The notes beneath the pieces were generated by a model. That model saw only the letters and a list, made by a program, of their open reading frames with translations, made no database searches and was not told where the DNA came from. This document shows positions 8,775 to 18,208 of a DNA stretch of 64,000 nt, piece after piece; the stretch's first letter is position 1; each line of letters opens with the position of its first letter. The stretch comes from Methanogenium cariaci JCM 10550 (GTDB lineage: Archaea; Halobacteriota; Methanomicrobia; Methanomicrobiales; Methanomicrobiaceae): NCBI RefSeq assembly GCF_001315945.1, contig NZ_BBBG01000004.1, positions 1 to 64,000 of the forward strand, written 5' to 3'. Both the position numbers and the translations under genes were made by a program.

Positions 8775-8966
8775 ATGATCTGTATGGGATATGCAAACAT
8801 TTCAAATGAAAACAGTGAGAAGCTGAAGGCAATTGAAAAAGAGATGGGCGTGACACTTCTCGCCTATGAAGTTCCAACCTATTCTAACCTGAATGAAGAT
8901 GACCTGAAAAGAATCAAAGATCTTGAAAAAGATCTGGGTATGGCACTGGTTGCATACGAAGTGTGA
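8775..8966 (+). CDS. Small acidic protein with an internal duplication
   Basis: 63-residue protein starting at ATG 8775. Two copies of a helical unit can be aligned: KLKAIEKEMGVTLLAYEV and RIKDLEKDLGMALVAYEV. Both end in the same AYEV. This suggests a two-hairpin or helix-strand duplicated fold. A TATA box precedes it at the right distance. I do not recognise a family of known function; the repeat argues that it is a real protein. Confidence 0.7.
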   Translation: MICMGYANISNENSEKLKAIEKEMGVTLLAYEVPTYSNLNEDDLKRIKDLEKDLGMALVAYEV

Positions 8967-9195
8967 TCCGGCCAGATTCATTCATTTTTTTAAGATGCTC
9001 CGGCAGATCTCAGTCTGTTTGGACTCACACTCCCTATCAGGAGTTGAGAATATTTGTCAGGTGCTGATGCAGTCTGGACAGATAGCCCGGTCACCATGGC
9101 TTGGGGAGATCATTTACCCGATCAGAAGGTTATCTTCAATAAATCATACTCACCCATTTGTATACTGAACAGATACCCAAAAATGGACAACCCAC

Positions 9196-9867
9196 ATGTC
9201 AGACGCAAAGAAAAAATACGGCACAAAAGGCGCCCGCAATATGGATGAGATTGCAAGGACCATCTTTGCCCCCGATATACCCAGTCATCGCAGAGATGAT
9301 TATTGGGATGTCCGGGATTATGAAAGGCACCTGTATTGACCTTGGTAGCGGCCCGGCAATACTTTCAATTGCTGTTGCACAGCAATCCGATCTTTCAGTT
9401 ATTGCGCTGGACTACTCAGATGACATGCACAAGGCGGCATCCCGCAATATTGAAGATGCAGGTCTTTCCAGTCGTATTGGTATTCTCTGCGGCGATGTGC
9501 ATGCTATGCCTTTTGATGACGACTCTGCAGATCTCATCATCAGTCGGGGGGGATCCATGTTCTTCTGGGATGACATTCACACCGCCTTCCGGGAGATATA
9601 TCGGGTATTAAAACCTGGTGGCATGACCTACATCGGGGGGCGGGTTTGGCAACAAAGAACTGCGGGATGGGATTGCAGCTGCCATGATCAAAAAAGAACC
9701 CGGAATGGAAGGAATTTAACCAAAAGAATATCTCACTTGAGAATGCAGAACGTTTTCAGACCATGCTCAATGAAATAGGCGTGCCGAAGTACAAGATTAT
9801 GCTCGGGGGGGATGAAGGATTCTGGATTGTTATATCGAAGACTGAAACAGGGGGGGCACTGGCCTGA
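9196..9867 (+). CDS. Class I SAM-dependent methyltransferase (three frame breaks)
   Basis: The joined protein of about 223 residues has the SAM-binding motif DLGSGPAILSIAVA, the acidic loop ALDYSDDM, and a post-motif GDVHAMPFDDDSADLI. A short N-terminal segment with KYGTKGARNMDEIA precedes it. The frame changes near 9268 (five C where four restore FAPIYPVI), at the G run near 9641 (GGGFGNKE expected), and at 9700 (CCC where CC restores KKEPEWKEFN). These indels show the error type clearly. The substrate cannot be told. Confidence 0.82.
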
Positions 9868-10261
9868 AATGCACCATCTGCAATCACCGCCATTCCATGG
9901 ACTCCAAATATTCATTGATATTATCTGAGTGATAGTGGCACGGGAGCTCTCCCAGACAGGATTTTTCCGTAGCATTCTGTCATTATGTTATCTGACTGCT
10001 GATCTGATTTCAGCATCTGCAAAATATCCAAACTGTTTCCTGTTGTACCATGTTATTCTGTTTTTTTTCAAAAAATCCCTGTATTTCGGATAGTATGAAC
10101 GATATGCCGCAATAATACCATTCTAAAATGTATGGGCTTGAAAAATACGGGATTTAAGCCATTTTCTGTTCAATATGGCGAATTTAATGGCGATTGTCTA
10201 CCCTCATATCTCCTTTATCCGGCATAGATATAAATAGAATTGCCCCTTGATCCGTCATCGT
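9868..10261. other. AT-rich intergenic region
   Basis: About 390 bases without a recognisable gene. GGCTT (10135-10139) and AAGCC (10156-10160) could form a weak hairpin. The only strong signal is the TATA box at 10228-10236 serving the next operon. Confidence 0.5.
10228..10236 (+). promoter_or_regulatory. TATA box of the coiled-coil operon
   Basis: ATATAAATA ends 25 bases before the ATG at 10262. With archaeal spacing the transcript would begin within a few bases of the start codon, so the mRNA is probably leaderless. Confidence 0.7.
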
Positions 10262-10714
10262 ATGGAAGGGATAGAGTTAATCATCCAGACTCGGGCATTT
10301 CCCAGCCATGGGCGGGCTCGCGTTCATGAATCAGTATTGCCCTTTCTTGGGGGGGTAAAAGAAGGGGGGGAAGCCATTGAGGTGCATAGCATTTCTCTGA
10401 GTGATGATGAAAAACCAAAGCAGGTCATAGTCACCATCTACGCTGATGCAATGGTCGAGAAAGGGGGGGTGATACGAGTAAGTCCGGAAGATATTGCAAA
10501 ACTTGCTGTAGCGGAGGGCGACATGGTAAACGTGCAGCGAAAAGTTCCCATTACAGAATATATAAGTAAAAAAGTGGGCCGGACAGGAAAGGCGGTTCAG
10601 GAAGGGGCGGGCCATATGGGGGGGGAAAGTATCGAAAAAGGCGCAAAAGAGGTTGGCGCAAAGATCATGCCGGGTAATGAAAAAAATGAACCCGAACCCA
10701 AGCCTGAGGAGTGA
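10262..10714 (+). CDS. Conserved hypothetical protein, first gene of the coiled-coil operon
   Basis: 150-residue soluble protein without membrane segments. The middle (VIRVSPEDIAKLAVAEGDMVNV) resembles the strand-helix-strand of double-psi barrel or AbrB-like folds; this is weak. The C-terminal 40 residues are charged, low in complexity and rich in Gly, Lys and Glu. Three runs of seven G add Gly residues (LGGV, EGGE, KGG). The start at 10262 is set by the TATA box spacing. It is followed closely by five small genes and is probably part of the same complex or process. Confidence 0.7.
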   Translation: MEGIELIIQTRAFPSHGRARVHESVLPFLGGVKEGGEAIEVHSISLSDDEKPKQVIVTIYADAMVEKGGVIRVSPEDIAKLAVAEGDMVNVQRKVPITEYISKKVGRTGKAVQEGAGHMGGESIEKGAKEVGAKIMPGNEKNEPEPKPEE

Positions 10715-10721
10715 GCGGGAA

Positions 10722-11125
10722 AATGGCCACAGAGTCACTTACTCTTGAATGGTGGTCGTGGTTTCAGTCGCTTTTATGGGTCATACTCATCTTTATTGGT
10801 CTCATCATTCTCTTTTACATCATCAGGGAGATACACGATGCCAAAGTGGCGCCCCGGCTCGCAGAGATTGAACTGGAAAAAGAGAAACTGCAGTTGATGA
10901 AACTTGATTATGCTCACCGGGGGCCAGCCATTCTTCCGGGTACCTCCGGAAAAACTGGAGGAAATTAACACTCTCGATCAGGAGAATATCAGAATGGAGG
11001 CCGATATCTTTGCGAAACAGAATGCAGTTGACCGGAGAATCCAGCGGCTGGAAAATTCGGTGAAGAGCACAAAACTGGACCATATGGTTGAAAAAATAAA
11101 AGACGAGGAGAGAAAAATCCGGTGA
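10722..11125 (+). CDS. Membrane-anchored coiled-coil protein (frame broken near 10920)
   Basis: An N-terminal transmembrane helix (residues 12-36, WVILIFIGLIILFYII) is followed by a long charged coiled coil. The frame changes at a run of five G near 10920. Four G would join HRG to QPFFRVPPEKLEEI and give one protein of about 134 residues ending at 11125. The start ATG at 10722 follows GAGGAG at 10705-10710. The downstream small coiled-coil proteins are probable partners. Confidence 0.7.
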
Positions 11126-11131
11126 TGGAAT

Positions 11132-11440
11132 ATGTATGAAACAGAAGGTTCCAGGACACGGCAAAAATCTTCATTTACCGAATCACTGGCATCGGTTCCC
11201 CCCCAAGCCATTGACAGAACGCTGCCTTCTATGGATAAACGCCTGGGCGAGTACCTTGATGCCAATATCACATCCCTCATATCCGAATGGGGGCTGGTCA
11301 CACGCTTTACCCTTGAGGATCTTGAACACCGTCTTGATGCGGTCAGTACAGATATTAGTGGCCTGGAGAAGGAGAAGGTCGCACTTAAAAACAGGGCATC
11401 TGCTCTTGAACAGGCCCTGCGTGAAGTGGAGGAGAGGTGA
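11132..11440 (+). CDS. Coiled-coil protein with YLD...EW motif, paralog 1
   Basis: 102 residues. A polar N-terminus leads into GEYLDANITSLISEWGL, then a leucine-zipper-like coiled coil to the end. The core YLD-x6-[IV]-x-EW-x-L recurs in the next two genes, so the three are tandem paralogs that have diverged. It lies six bases after the preceding gene and its TGA overlaps the start of paralog 2. It is soluble by sequence. No known family recognised. Confidence 0.75.
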   Translation: MYETEGSRTRQKSSFTESLASVPPQAIDRTLPSMDKRLGEYLDANITSLISEWGLVTRFTLEDLEHRLDAVSTDISGLEKEKVALKNRASALEQALREVEER

Positions 11441-11664
11441 TGGCAGGATTTGATGATTATATGAATACCTATCTTGACCGCAGGATGAAGGATATCATTG
11501 GAGAATGGAATCTTGGCACGATGCAGGATCTGGGAGATTATCAAATTCGTCTGCGCCAGGTAGAGAATGATATCCAGGAGATGGGTCATTTCACGCAGGA
11601 CGCTGATGCAAAACTCACTGATATGGAACAGAGGCTGGAGAAAGTCAGGGAGGGGAAGAAATGA
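11440..11664 (+). CDS. Coiled-coil protein with YLD...EW motif, paralog 2
   Basis: 74 residues starting at ATG 11440, which overlaps the previous stop. The core reads NTYLDRRMKDIIGEWNL, followed by a coiled coil with regular hydrophobic spacing (DYQIRLRQVENDI). It is the shortest of the three paralogs and soluble. The stop overlaps the start of paralog 3 (ATGA), so stoichiometric translation of the three is likely. Confidence 0.75.
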   Translation: MAGFDDYMNTYLDRRMKDIIGEWNLGTMQDLGDYQIRLRQVENDIQEMGHFTQDADAKLTDMEQRLEKVREGKK

Positions 11665-12002
11665 CCATAGCCGAGGTTCTCCTGACAATCATTGTCATCG
11701 CAATAATCGCATTCATTCTCTATTACTATTTCAGAGGATCATCCGGGCATGTGTCAATAGGCCGCCCGATGGAAAGCCGGGTGGACGAGTATCTGGACCG
11801 TCACTTTGAACATATGGTTGAAGAATGGTCCCTGATGGATACGTATCAGGTACGGACATTTCGTGAACACAATGATCCGGCACTCACGGAAGAAGAATAC
11901 CGGATGAATGGTCTGAAAGAATTCAGGCATGAGATGACGGATACCCTTGCAGGTCTGGAGGAGCGACTGAATGTTCTGGAAAGAGAAACCCGCAGTGAAT
12001 AG
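11661..12002 (+). CDS. Membrane-anchored coiled-coil protein with YLD...EW motif, paralog 3
   Basis: 113 residues. An N-terminal transmembrane helix (residues 3-24) precedes VDEYLDRHFEHMVEEWSL, the same core as in paralogs 1 and 2, and then a C-terminal coiled coil ending in ERLNVLERE. Compared with the others it has gained the membrane anchor and an insertion of about 25 residues before the coil. Its start overlaps the preceding stop. Membrane-bound paralog 3 could tether the soluble ones. Confidence 0.75.
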   Translation: MTIAEVLLTIIVIAIIAFILYYYFRGSSGHVSIGRPMESRVDEYLDRHFEHMVEEWSLMDTYQVRTFREHNDPALTEEEYRMNGLKEFRHEMTDTLAGLEERLNVLERETRSE

Positions 12003-12032
12003 CCGGGCCCATAAGCCGGTACCGTTTTACGC

Positions 12033-12300
12033 ATGCCTGAAAGGGGGGGACATTCCTTCGATGCGGAAACAGGGGGGGAACCTCCGCAGAAGGATTCGTC
12101 CTCCTTCTCAAAATATTACTGTGATCTCTGCAACGATGCCTTTCCCCCTCACCATGTTGCGCCAGTGCACGCTCTGCGGCAGATGGGCCTGTTCTTCCTG
12201 CTGGACACAGGAATTTTATGTCTGTAACTCCTGCCACGGTACATATAAACTCCATATTCAGCCATTGCTGCAGTCAGGTTCTGTTGAACACAAGGAATGA
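12033..12300 (+). CDS. Small zinc-ribbon/RING-like protein (frame broken near 12160)
   Basis: About 88 residues when joined. The first piece carries CDLCNDAFPPHH and the second CTLCGRWACSSC and CNSCHG, giving four Cys pairs spaced like two interleaved zinc sites. The two halves lie in different frames, with the change near 12142-12165. It is the last gene of the coiled-coil operon, 30 bases after paralog 3. A zinc-dependent scaffold or adaptor is plausible; no specific function is known. Confidence 0.65.
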
Positions 12301-12385
12301 CAGACTGCCCGGAGATGATATCCATACGGTTTGCTGAATGGTTCTGGTAATTATGCCCCCCCCGTCGTCATGAGTGAAACTCTTA

Positions 12386-13631
12386 TTATGCTGCCTTCAG
12401 GGTGAACCGGATTGCCGCACCATCTTCAGGCTTTCCGGGTACCCGGTCATCTGCAGATACTGCCATGGTATTCTGCCACCAGACTCCCGACAATGAACAG
12501 CCCCAATCCTTTTCCACTCCGTTTTCCCTCCTTCCGGAAGCGGTCAAAAATATGGGGGGGTTTCATGTCATCGGGAATTCCCGGCCCGTTATCGGCAACA
12601 CACACCACAACATCCGGCCCGTTCTGTTCCACCGTAATGGTGATCTCAGGGTTTGGAGCAGAAAATTTGACGCTGTTTCCCACGAGATTCATAAATATCT
12701 GTCCAATAAGGTCATCTGCGAGGACCATCAGATCCGTTCCGGAATAGTGGAATATGGCATTCTCATACCGTGATATCTCCATCCGAATGACCGCATCCAT
12801 ACTGACCTTGCGCAGGGCTGTGGTCCGTTCACGCAGAGTCCGGATGGTGGAGACATTGGTGATGATATCAATGCTCAGGTTTACCGATGCGAGGGAATTT
12901 TCGGCATATTTCTTCTCATTCCCTTCCAAAGTGCCTGAGAGGATCTCAAGGTATCCCAACGCTCCGGTATTCGCATTGTTTATATCATGTGCCATGATGT
13001 CAAGATAGAGATTCGTCTCATTGTTGGCTATCTCCAGCCGTTTGAGTAAAAATGCCCTCTCCACTGCAGTTGATATCTCAGAACAGACTGTTTCCAGAAA
13101 GTCCCTTTCCTTATCCGGAACCGGATGGTTCCTTCCATTGAAAAGAAGGATGCCTCCTACAGCCTTTTCATCACAGACCAGCGGGAGAATAGTGGCGTTA
13201 CAGATCTCAGGGTTTCGGAAGATAAAGTCTGCTGACTTCGGGTTGTCAGGGCCCGGGGACATAAATACTGAATTACCACTGGTAAAAACATCGCTGACCA
13301 GCAGGTTCCTGAGATCCTGGGGGTCAAATATCTGCATGACTGCGGTATCTTTTGGATTTTTTCCGTATAGATATCTAAACTCTTCGGACTGATAATTTTC
13401 TGTAAGAGAAAATATTCCACCCATCTGATAGCCCAGGAGATTCACTGTTTTTTTCAAAAGTGCAGAAAGAATCACATCCGGATGGTCGGATTTATTCCCG
13501 ATACTGATAATCTGATTCAGGTGACTGAGGTTTTCATTTGAAATGCGCAGTTTTTCCTGTGCACGCTGAAGTTCAGCATGCTGCATGATGGCAGTATCAT
13601 ATGCCGAGAGGAGAAAATCAAATGTTTTCAT
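12386..13631 (-). CDS. Sensor histidine kinase with GAF domain (frame broken near 12447)
   Basis: Soluble kinase of about 415 residues. An N-terminal coiled coil and a GAF-like domain (residues 40-200) are followed by the phosphorylated histidine in LDIMAHDINNANTGALGYLE. The HATPase domain shows NLVGNSVKFSAP, DNGPGIP and GKGLGLFIVG. The frame is lost after EYHGSI. A second frame gives ADDRVPGKPEDGAAIRFTL and stops at 12386, the normal end of a kinase. Its start overlaps the stop of the response regulator (ATGA), so the two form a coupled pair. Confidence 0.88.
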
Positions 13632-14079
13632 CCGGTCTGCGGGTATGTGATAATTTTCCCCCCATTATGGAAATATGGTATCGATTTCGCAGTATTGTCT
13701 GCTCCCGTACGCCGTTTTGGTGCGGAAAGCATACTCTTCACCCGATCGATGAGATATTTCTCGTGATACGGTTTGGTGATAAAATTGTCCGCTCCGGCCT
13801 GAAGGGCATGTGCAACATCCCTGCTGTCTGAAAGGGCAGTGAGCAGAATAATCGGAATATTACAGTATGCGGGATTTTTTTCAGAATTTCACAGAGTTCA
13901 TACCCATCCATAACCGGCATAATTACATCACTGATAATAAGAGCGGGTTTTTTCACTCTGATCAGTTCGAAGGCTTTTTTGCCATCTTTTGCTATCGCTG
14001 TTTCATAGCCATGCCGCTTCAGCATATCTCTCAGGGCTTTAGCCTGAGTATGGCTGTCTTCGACAATCAGGATATACAT
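13628..14079 (-). CDS. Receiver-domain response regulator (frame broken at 13875-13881)
   Basis: Single receiver domain of about 150 residues with no output domain. It shows ILIVEDSHTQ with the acidic pair, SDVIMPVMDG with the phosphorylated Asp, then LLTALSD and ITKPY with the conserved Thr/Ser and Lys. The frame breaks at a run of seven T (A on the coding strand). Eight would give EILKKNPA, the usual length for this helix, so here a base seems missing. The C-terminus runs to a TGA overlapping the kinase start. Confidence 0.85.
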
Positions 14080-14442
14080 CTGTCCACCATATCTATTGTA
14101 TATTATATGGTATGGCCGGATATATTTGAATGTACCGATATTAGCCTATTTTGATGATTTACTGGGGATAATGCAGTGATAAACCGGATTGTTGTGATAA
14201 TCCTGATACCTCATATGCCCAGGCCGTAACCCGGACATCACAGATAGGGGTGCATCTGCTCTTTTTGCACTCTGCATTCAATGATCGGTGTCCTTCCTGT
14301 TATTCGAAGAGACCTGCAGAAAATATGCTGTCGGTGACGGCTTGCCTGCTGCTAACCGGTGCGAAAGGCAGAGACGTGAGGAAATGAGTGCAGTGCCGGG
14401 TGGGTCTGCGGGCGGTTCGCAGAGTGCTACGGATAGACCCAT
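14080..14442. other. Intergenic region
   Basis: About 360 bases between divergent and convergent units. I see the upstream region of the response regulator gene (TATA-like TATATGG near 14101) and no supported gene, RNA or repeat. Confidence 0.5.
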
Positions 14443-15156
14443 TCACTCGGAATACACGCAGCATAGTTCGCAGTTTCTGCAATGCCGGACCTGCTCTTTT
14501 TTCGTGGTATCAGAGGTTCGTAAAGAGACGGATGCCTTGTCTGCGTCCATCCGTGAGAGGCACCGCTCGCGGCTATAATTTCCATGGGGGGGAAATGCCT
14601 GCTGCGGACAGTGGTTCTGACATGGCCGGCTGCATTCACCGCAGGGCGGGAGGTATTCACGAACCTGCGGCTTCTCCACATCAAGGTCTGCCCATAGCGC
14701 CCGGAAGCGTATCCGCGGGCCGAAACCGGGCACGATGACCAGATTATTCCTTCCAAACATGCCCAGTCCGGCGAGCACTGCCGCATCTTTCAGATAGATC
14801 CCGCCGTCAGATACCGCATACGGTATGTCATGTGCCTCCCTGCCATGCAGTTCACAAAGCCACTGGGATAGAGCTGTCGTGATCCCGTAGAGCATCCGGT
14901 CTCCGGGTGTGCTTCTGCCCTCCTCCCACCAGTCCATCTCAGGATGGTCAGTACTGTGGTACAGCCCGAGCACAATGACCGACCCGGAATCACGGGCCAG
15001 CCCCTGCGGCCCGGCACGCTGTGCAGACGGGCAGTCACGGAGCAGACGGGCCGGAACAAATCCTGCCACGCTCGCACCGAGAGCGATGGCTTTGGCAAGG
15101 AGTTCGTTCATGATCCGGTGGTCTTGTTCTTTCCCCTGCGTATCCTCCGGTTTCAT
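14443..15156 (-). CDS. QueG-like iron-sulfur protein
   Basis: 237 residues, intact. Resembles epoxyqueuosine reductase-like proteins: VSDGGIYLKDAAVLAGLGMFGRNNL is followed by the ferredoxin-type motif CGECSRPCQNHCP and a second Cys set CRNCELCC near the C-terminus. In QueG these bind two 4Fe-4S clusters and a corrinoid domain reduces the queuosine precursor. This protein is shorter than QueG and archaea use archaeosine, so it is more likely a related corrinoid or Fe-S reductase of unknown substrate. A methionine at residue 16 is an alternative start. Confidence 0.75.
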   Translation of the reverse strand: MKPEDTQGKEQDHRIMNELLAKAIALGASVAGFVPARLLRDCPSAQRAGPQGLARDSGSVIVLGLYHSTDHPEMDWWEEGRSTPGDRMLYGITTALSQWLCELHGREAHDIPYAVSDGGIYLKDAAVLAGLGMFGRNNLVIVPGFGPRIRFRALWADLDVEKPQVREYLPPCGECSRPCQNHCPQQAFPPHGNYSRERCLSRMDADKASVSLRTSDTTKKEQVRHCRNCELCCVYSE

Positions 15157-15420
15157 ATCATCACTGGTATTGCATGGGGGGGCTTTTCAGAGAAAAATAT
15201 GTTGCTGAAAAACGAAAAGGCACATGACATACCTGCATTAGATAATCCCGGTGGCCGTAAAAAGAATAGGCGCTGCTCATGTTCCTGAAAAACAGGAGGC
15301 TGGTTACCTATGGGCCTCTAGTGACTGCCCGTCAAAAGAAGAGAATGAATTGGACAGAATGGAATGAAATTGAATCTAAACAGCAGCGATTGGAGGAAAA
15401 ATAGATAAATTCAGGAAATT

Positions 15421-15642
15421 CTAATCTGAACCGCCCAGATCTTCGAAGAATTTCATGCCCGTAGGTGCGTGCTGTCCTACTTCCTCATAGAAATATTTCA
15501 CATAGCCCGGTTCTGAATCCTCAATCGACTGCTGGATGGTGCGCACCAGCCAGGTTGGCAGAATTTCATTTTGATCCAGCGAGTTCATAATGACAACAAC
15601 TGCTTCATCTACATCGGTCTTATTTTTCCATCGGTATCCCAT
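15421..15642 (-). CDS. Small conserved hypothetical protein
   Basis: 73-residue acidic protein with no membrane segment or cysteine. It begins MGYRWKNKTDVDEAV and has two predicted helices with an aromatic patch (VKYFYEEV). It is monocistronic, with a TATA-like TATATAAGG near 15690 upstream on the minus strand. I do not recognise the family. Confidence 0.6.
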   Translation of the reverse strand: MGYRWKNKTDVDEAVVVIMNSLDQNEILPTWLVRTIQQSIEDSEPGYVKYFYEEVGQHAPTGMKFFEDLGGSD

Positions 15643-15687
15643 GACGTATCACCTCTTATCCTGAGGGGGGTATAATGTGAATACTCC

Positions 15688-16263
15688 TTATATAGGTAAC
15701 GGCGACTGCGAGGATCTCCGGTCAGCAGCACTTCGATAGATCAGGTTCAGTGCTTCGGCAAGCCATTTGCAGAGAAGGTCAGATCGGATTCTCGCACTGC
15801 CCGACTGAATATCTTCTGCATCCGTGCATTGTTCCAAAGAGGAACTGAGGTAATCAACCTCTGCCTGAAGATCGGGGGGGTCCACATCAATTGCATTAAA
15901 ACAGTCTGCGATGACCTGCGGTGCTGGCCACCCGCCTGCACCCGGTTTCATGGAATATGTGCTCGTTCTCCCGACAACACGGATCTCTTTGAGTGAGAAG
16001 AAGGATGCCTCTTTGAGATCCCGTAGGGTAAAGGAACGATCTGATGGATGGTTATGCGTGAGGATACTGTCGGTGATCCGCTGCTTTAATTCCTCGGGGA
16101 TGACGGTGAAAAATCCGCTTCCGGTGTTAACGGCATGGAGTGTCAGTATGGAATCTCCCTCTTCAGAGAAAATACCGGTTATCTCCGCATCCCTCAGGTG
16201 TCGGATTTTGCGTTCAAACCGGACAATCTCCGGGTGGACCGCAAAATCAGTATCTCTATTCAT
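15688..16263 (-). CDS. JAB-domain putative metalloprotease-like protein
   Basis: 191 residues. The central ILTHNHPSDRSFTLRDLKEA matches the JAB/MPN metal-binding pattern (His-x-His-Pro, then Ser and Asp) seen in phage Mu F-like and polymorphic-toxin JAB domains. The strand after it (EIRVVGRTSTYSMKP) fits that subgroup. The C-terminal 60 residues are helical. JAB domains remove ubiquitin-like tails or cleave isopeptides; no such substrate is apparent nearby. The start lies inside the end of a possible small upstream gene. Confidence 0.65.
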   Translation of the reverse strand: MNRDTDFAVHPEIVRFERKIRHLRDAEITGIFSEEGDSILTLHAVNTGSGFFTVIPEELKQRITDSILTHNHPSDRSFTLRDLKEASFFSLKEIRVVGRTSTYSMKPGAGGWPAPQVIADCFNAIDVDPPDLQAEVDYLSSSLEQCTDAEDIQSGSARIRSDLLCKWLAEALNLIYRSAADRRSSQSPLPI

Positions 16264-16507
16264 CTCCTCCCCCCCGGAGGAACCTCATCGGATCTGCCTT
16301 CTGTTCGATTTTTTGGTTCAGAGGCATACTATTCGGCCTATGGCATTCAACAATTGCGGCAGAACACCGGACAGATAGACGATCGGTGGAATCGGGGAGA
16401 ATTATTCCCGGATTATCCGGATGTAACTGCTGTATATCAGCACCCTGTATCGGTTTTGAAGCAATGAACGCATGAACATGTGAGAAACCGGGCATCTTCC
16501 TGCTCAT
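16256..16507 (-). CDS. Possible small gene coupled to the JAB gene
   Basis: 83-codon open frame whose stop overlaps the JAB start region, behind a GGAGGAG-like sequence. No family recognised, and it contains a run of eight G near its end that could distort the frame. It may be a real leader gene or only an upstream open frame. Confidence 0.3.
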   Translation of the reverse strand: MSRKMPGFSHVHAFIASKPIQGADIQQLHPDNPGIILPDSTDRLSVRCSAAIVECHRPNSMPLNQKIEQKADPMRFLRGGGDE

Positions 16508-16608
16508 ATCAAACCACCCAATCCAATCTTCAAAACAGGTGAGCAGGTGATAAAATACCTTCTGCCCATACGGGCAGACCCTCTAGTACGAAATATAATC
16601 CGGATGAT

Positions 16609-17831
16609 CTACGACAGTGCATCTTCCCTGTTTTCCGACTCCGTAATTCCATCTATCATGATCTGGGCTCCAAAAACGGATCCATCCTCGGATAACGGTG
16701 ATATGTAACCCCTGAACTGGATATTTTTCCCCCCCATTTTGACCGGTATCCGACATGCATGAAATTTACCTGCACCCCCCCCGTCTCAAGAGCCCGTTTC
16801 AGAATATCGGAAAGCCCGGCACCTTGCAGGGTGGGAAATGTCAGAAGATTTATGTTCCGGGTCTCTTCTCCTTCCAGCGAATTTAGTATCGCCATCATCT
16901 TCGGGTTGACATAGTCAATGATCCCTTTCCGGTCACAGGTGATGATACCAACAGGAGAATTTTCTGCCAGGGAACGATAGCGTTCCTCACTCCGGCGCAG
17001 CGCCTCCTCTGCCTGCTTGCGCCAGGTGATATCTCGTGATACGCCGAGCACTCCGGCCGGACTTCCGTGAACATCACGCAGACAGCGGACTGAATTCTCC
17101 ACCCAGACCGTGGAACCGTCCTTACAATACTCCTCTGTCTCAAAGAGAATAGTTCGGTTCGGGTCAGCAGTCCCGGTTGCTTCATGTGCCAGTTCTTCCT
17201 CAAACCGTTGCACTACCCTCTCACAGGATTTTGGTGTCATCTTCTCTTCAAGGGACTGAGCCAGATCCTCTTCAGCCGTGAAACCCCCCCGCATTGTTTT
17301 CCCCCCCGATGGGCTGACATAGGTCAGGTTAAATTCCATATCAAACATCCAGATATTGTCTGCAGCATTATCTGCGATGAATCGGTATTGCTCCTCACTC
17401 CGCCGCAGTGCCTCCTCTGCTCTCCGGCGGGACACTGCGTAGTTGATCTTGTTGATCAGTTCGGCAAACTGCGCACGGGGATCGCCCCCCCCTTTCTGAA
17501 TATAGAAATCGACTCCATTGTTGAGCGCCTCAATGACGACATCTTCGCGGCCCCCCCTGCCGGTAAAGATCAGGAATGGAATGGTATTTCCTTCGGCCCT
17601 GAGGAATTTGAGAAATTCAATACCATTCATCTCCGGCATCTCGTAGTCAGATATGATGGCATCATAAGAATGCTCTAAAAGCATTCCGATGGCTTCCAGC
17701 GGACTGGATGCAATAGTAACAACAAAATTCCCGGAATGCTCCAGATACCGTTTGCTCAGTTCAAGAAGTGCAGGTTCATCATCCACATATAAAATGGACC
17801 TTGTATCGGATTGGTTACCTGCAGATATCAC
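16609..17831 (-). CDS. Receiver-PAS-PAS signalling protein (frame broken near 16731)
   Basis: About 407 residues: an N-terminal receiver domain (ILYVDDEPALLEL, ISDYEMPEMNG, then FTGRGGREDVVIEALNNG), followed by two PAS domains each led by EEALRRSEE. This receiver-PAS layout without a kinase is very common in Methanomicrobiales. The family has TGRGRE and QKGGDP where this protein has TGRGGRE (17551-17557) and QKGGGDP (17485-17492), one extra Gly each, encoded by G7/G8 tracts. The last frame change, at a run of seven, restores NIQFRGYISPL and a stop at 16609. Confidence 0.88.
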
Positions 17832-18100
17832 ATATAATCGGTTTTCAAATCATACATATATATGTTTTTAATTGTACAAGGCCCATCTCGATTCTGATTT
17901 GCTATATTGAAATGTGCCATACGTTGCAGATGATAGGATCTGCATAAAAATCAGCGTTCATTTGTAAACCCGGAAAACAGCACACATACATACTCCCACA
18001 GGTAAACATGACTGAATGGATATCACAATGGGATACAAAAGCGGAAACAAAAGTGCATGTCACACCTCCACAGGCAAGGATGACTGAACAGGGGGGCCCA

Positions 18101-18108
18101 TATAAATA
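18101..18108 (+). promoter_or_regulatory. TATA box of the osmoprotectant transporter operon
   Basis: TATAAATA places the transcription start near 18130, downstream of the ATGs at 18008 and 18080 in the long open frame. This argues that translation starts later, most likely at the GTG at 18209. Confidence 0.55.
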
Positions 18109-18208
18109 CTACAACACGAGAAAGAGATGTCAGACCCGTTTACTCAGTCACCTCCACCAGTATCTGAACCTGTACTCAGAGGAAATAATATGTTTTGAGG
18201 ACGCATCT

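Noticed and set aside
14288-14578. Open frame opposite the QueG-like gene end
   Set aside because: It overlaps the Cys-rich end of a well supported gene on the other strand and shows no protein features.
18008-18208. Long N-terminal extension of the OpuCA-type ATPase
   Set aside because: The family begins near residue 68 of the long frame and a TATA box at 18101 lies inside the extension; the frame is probably open by chance.
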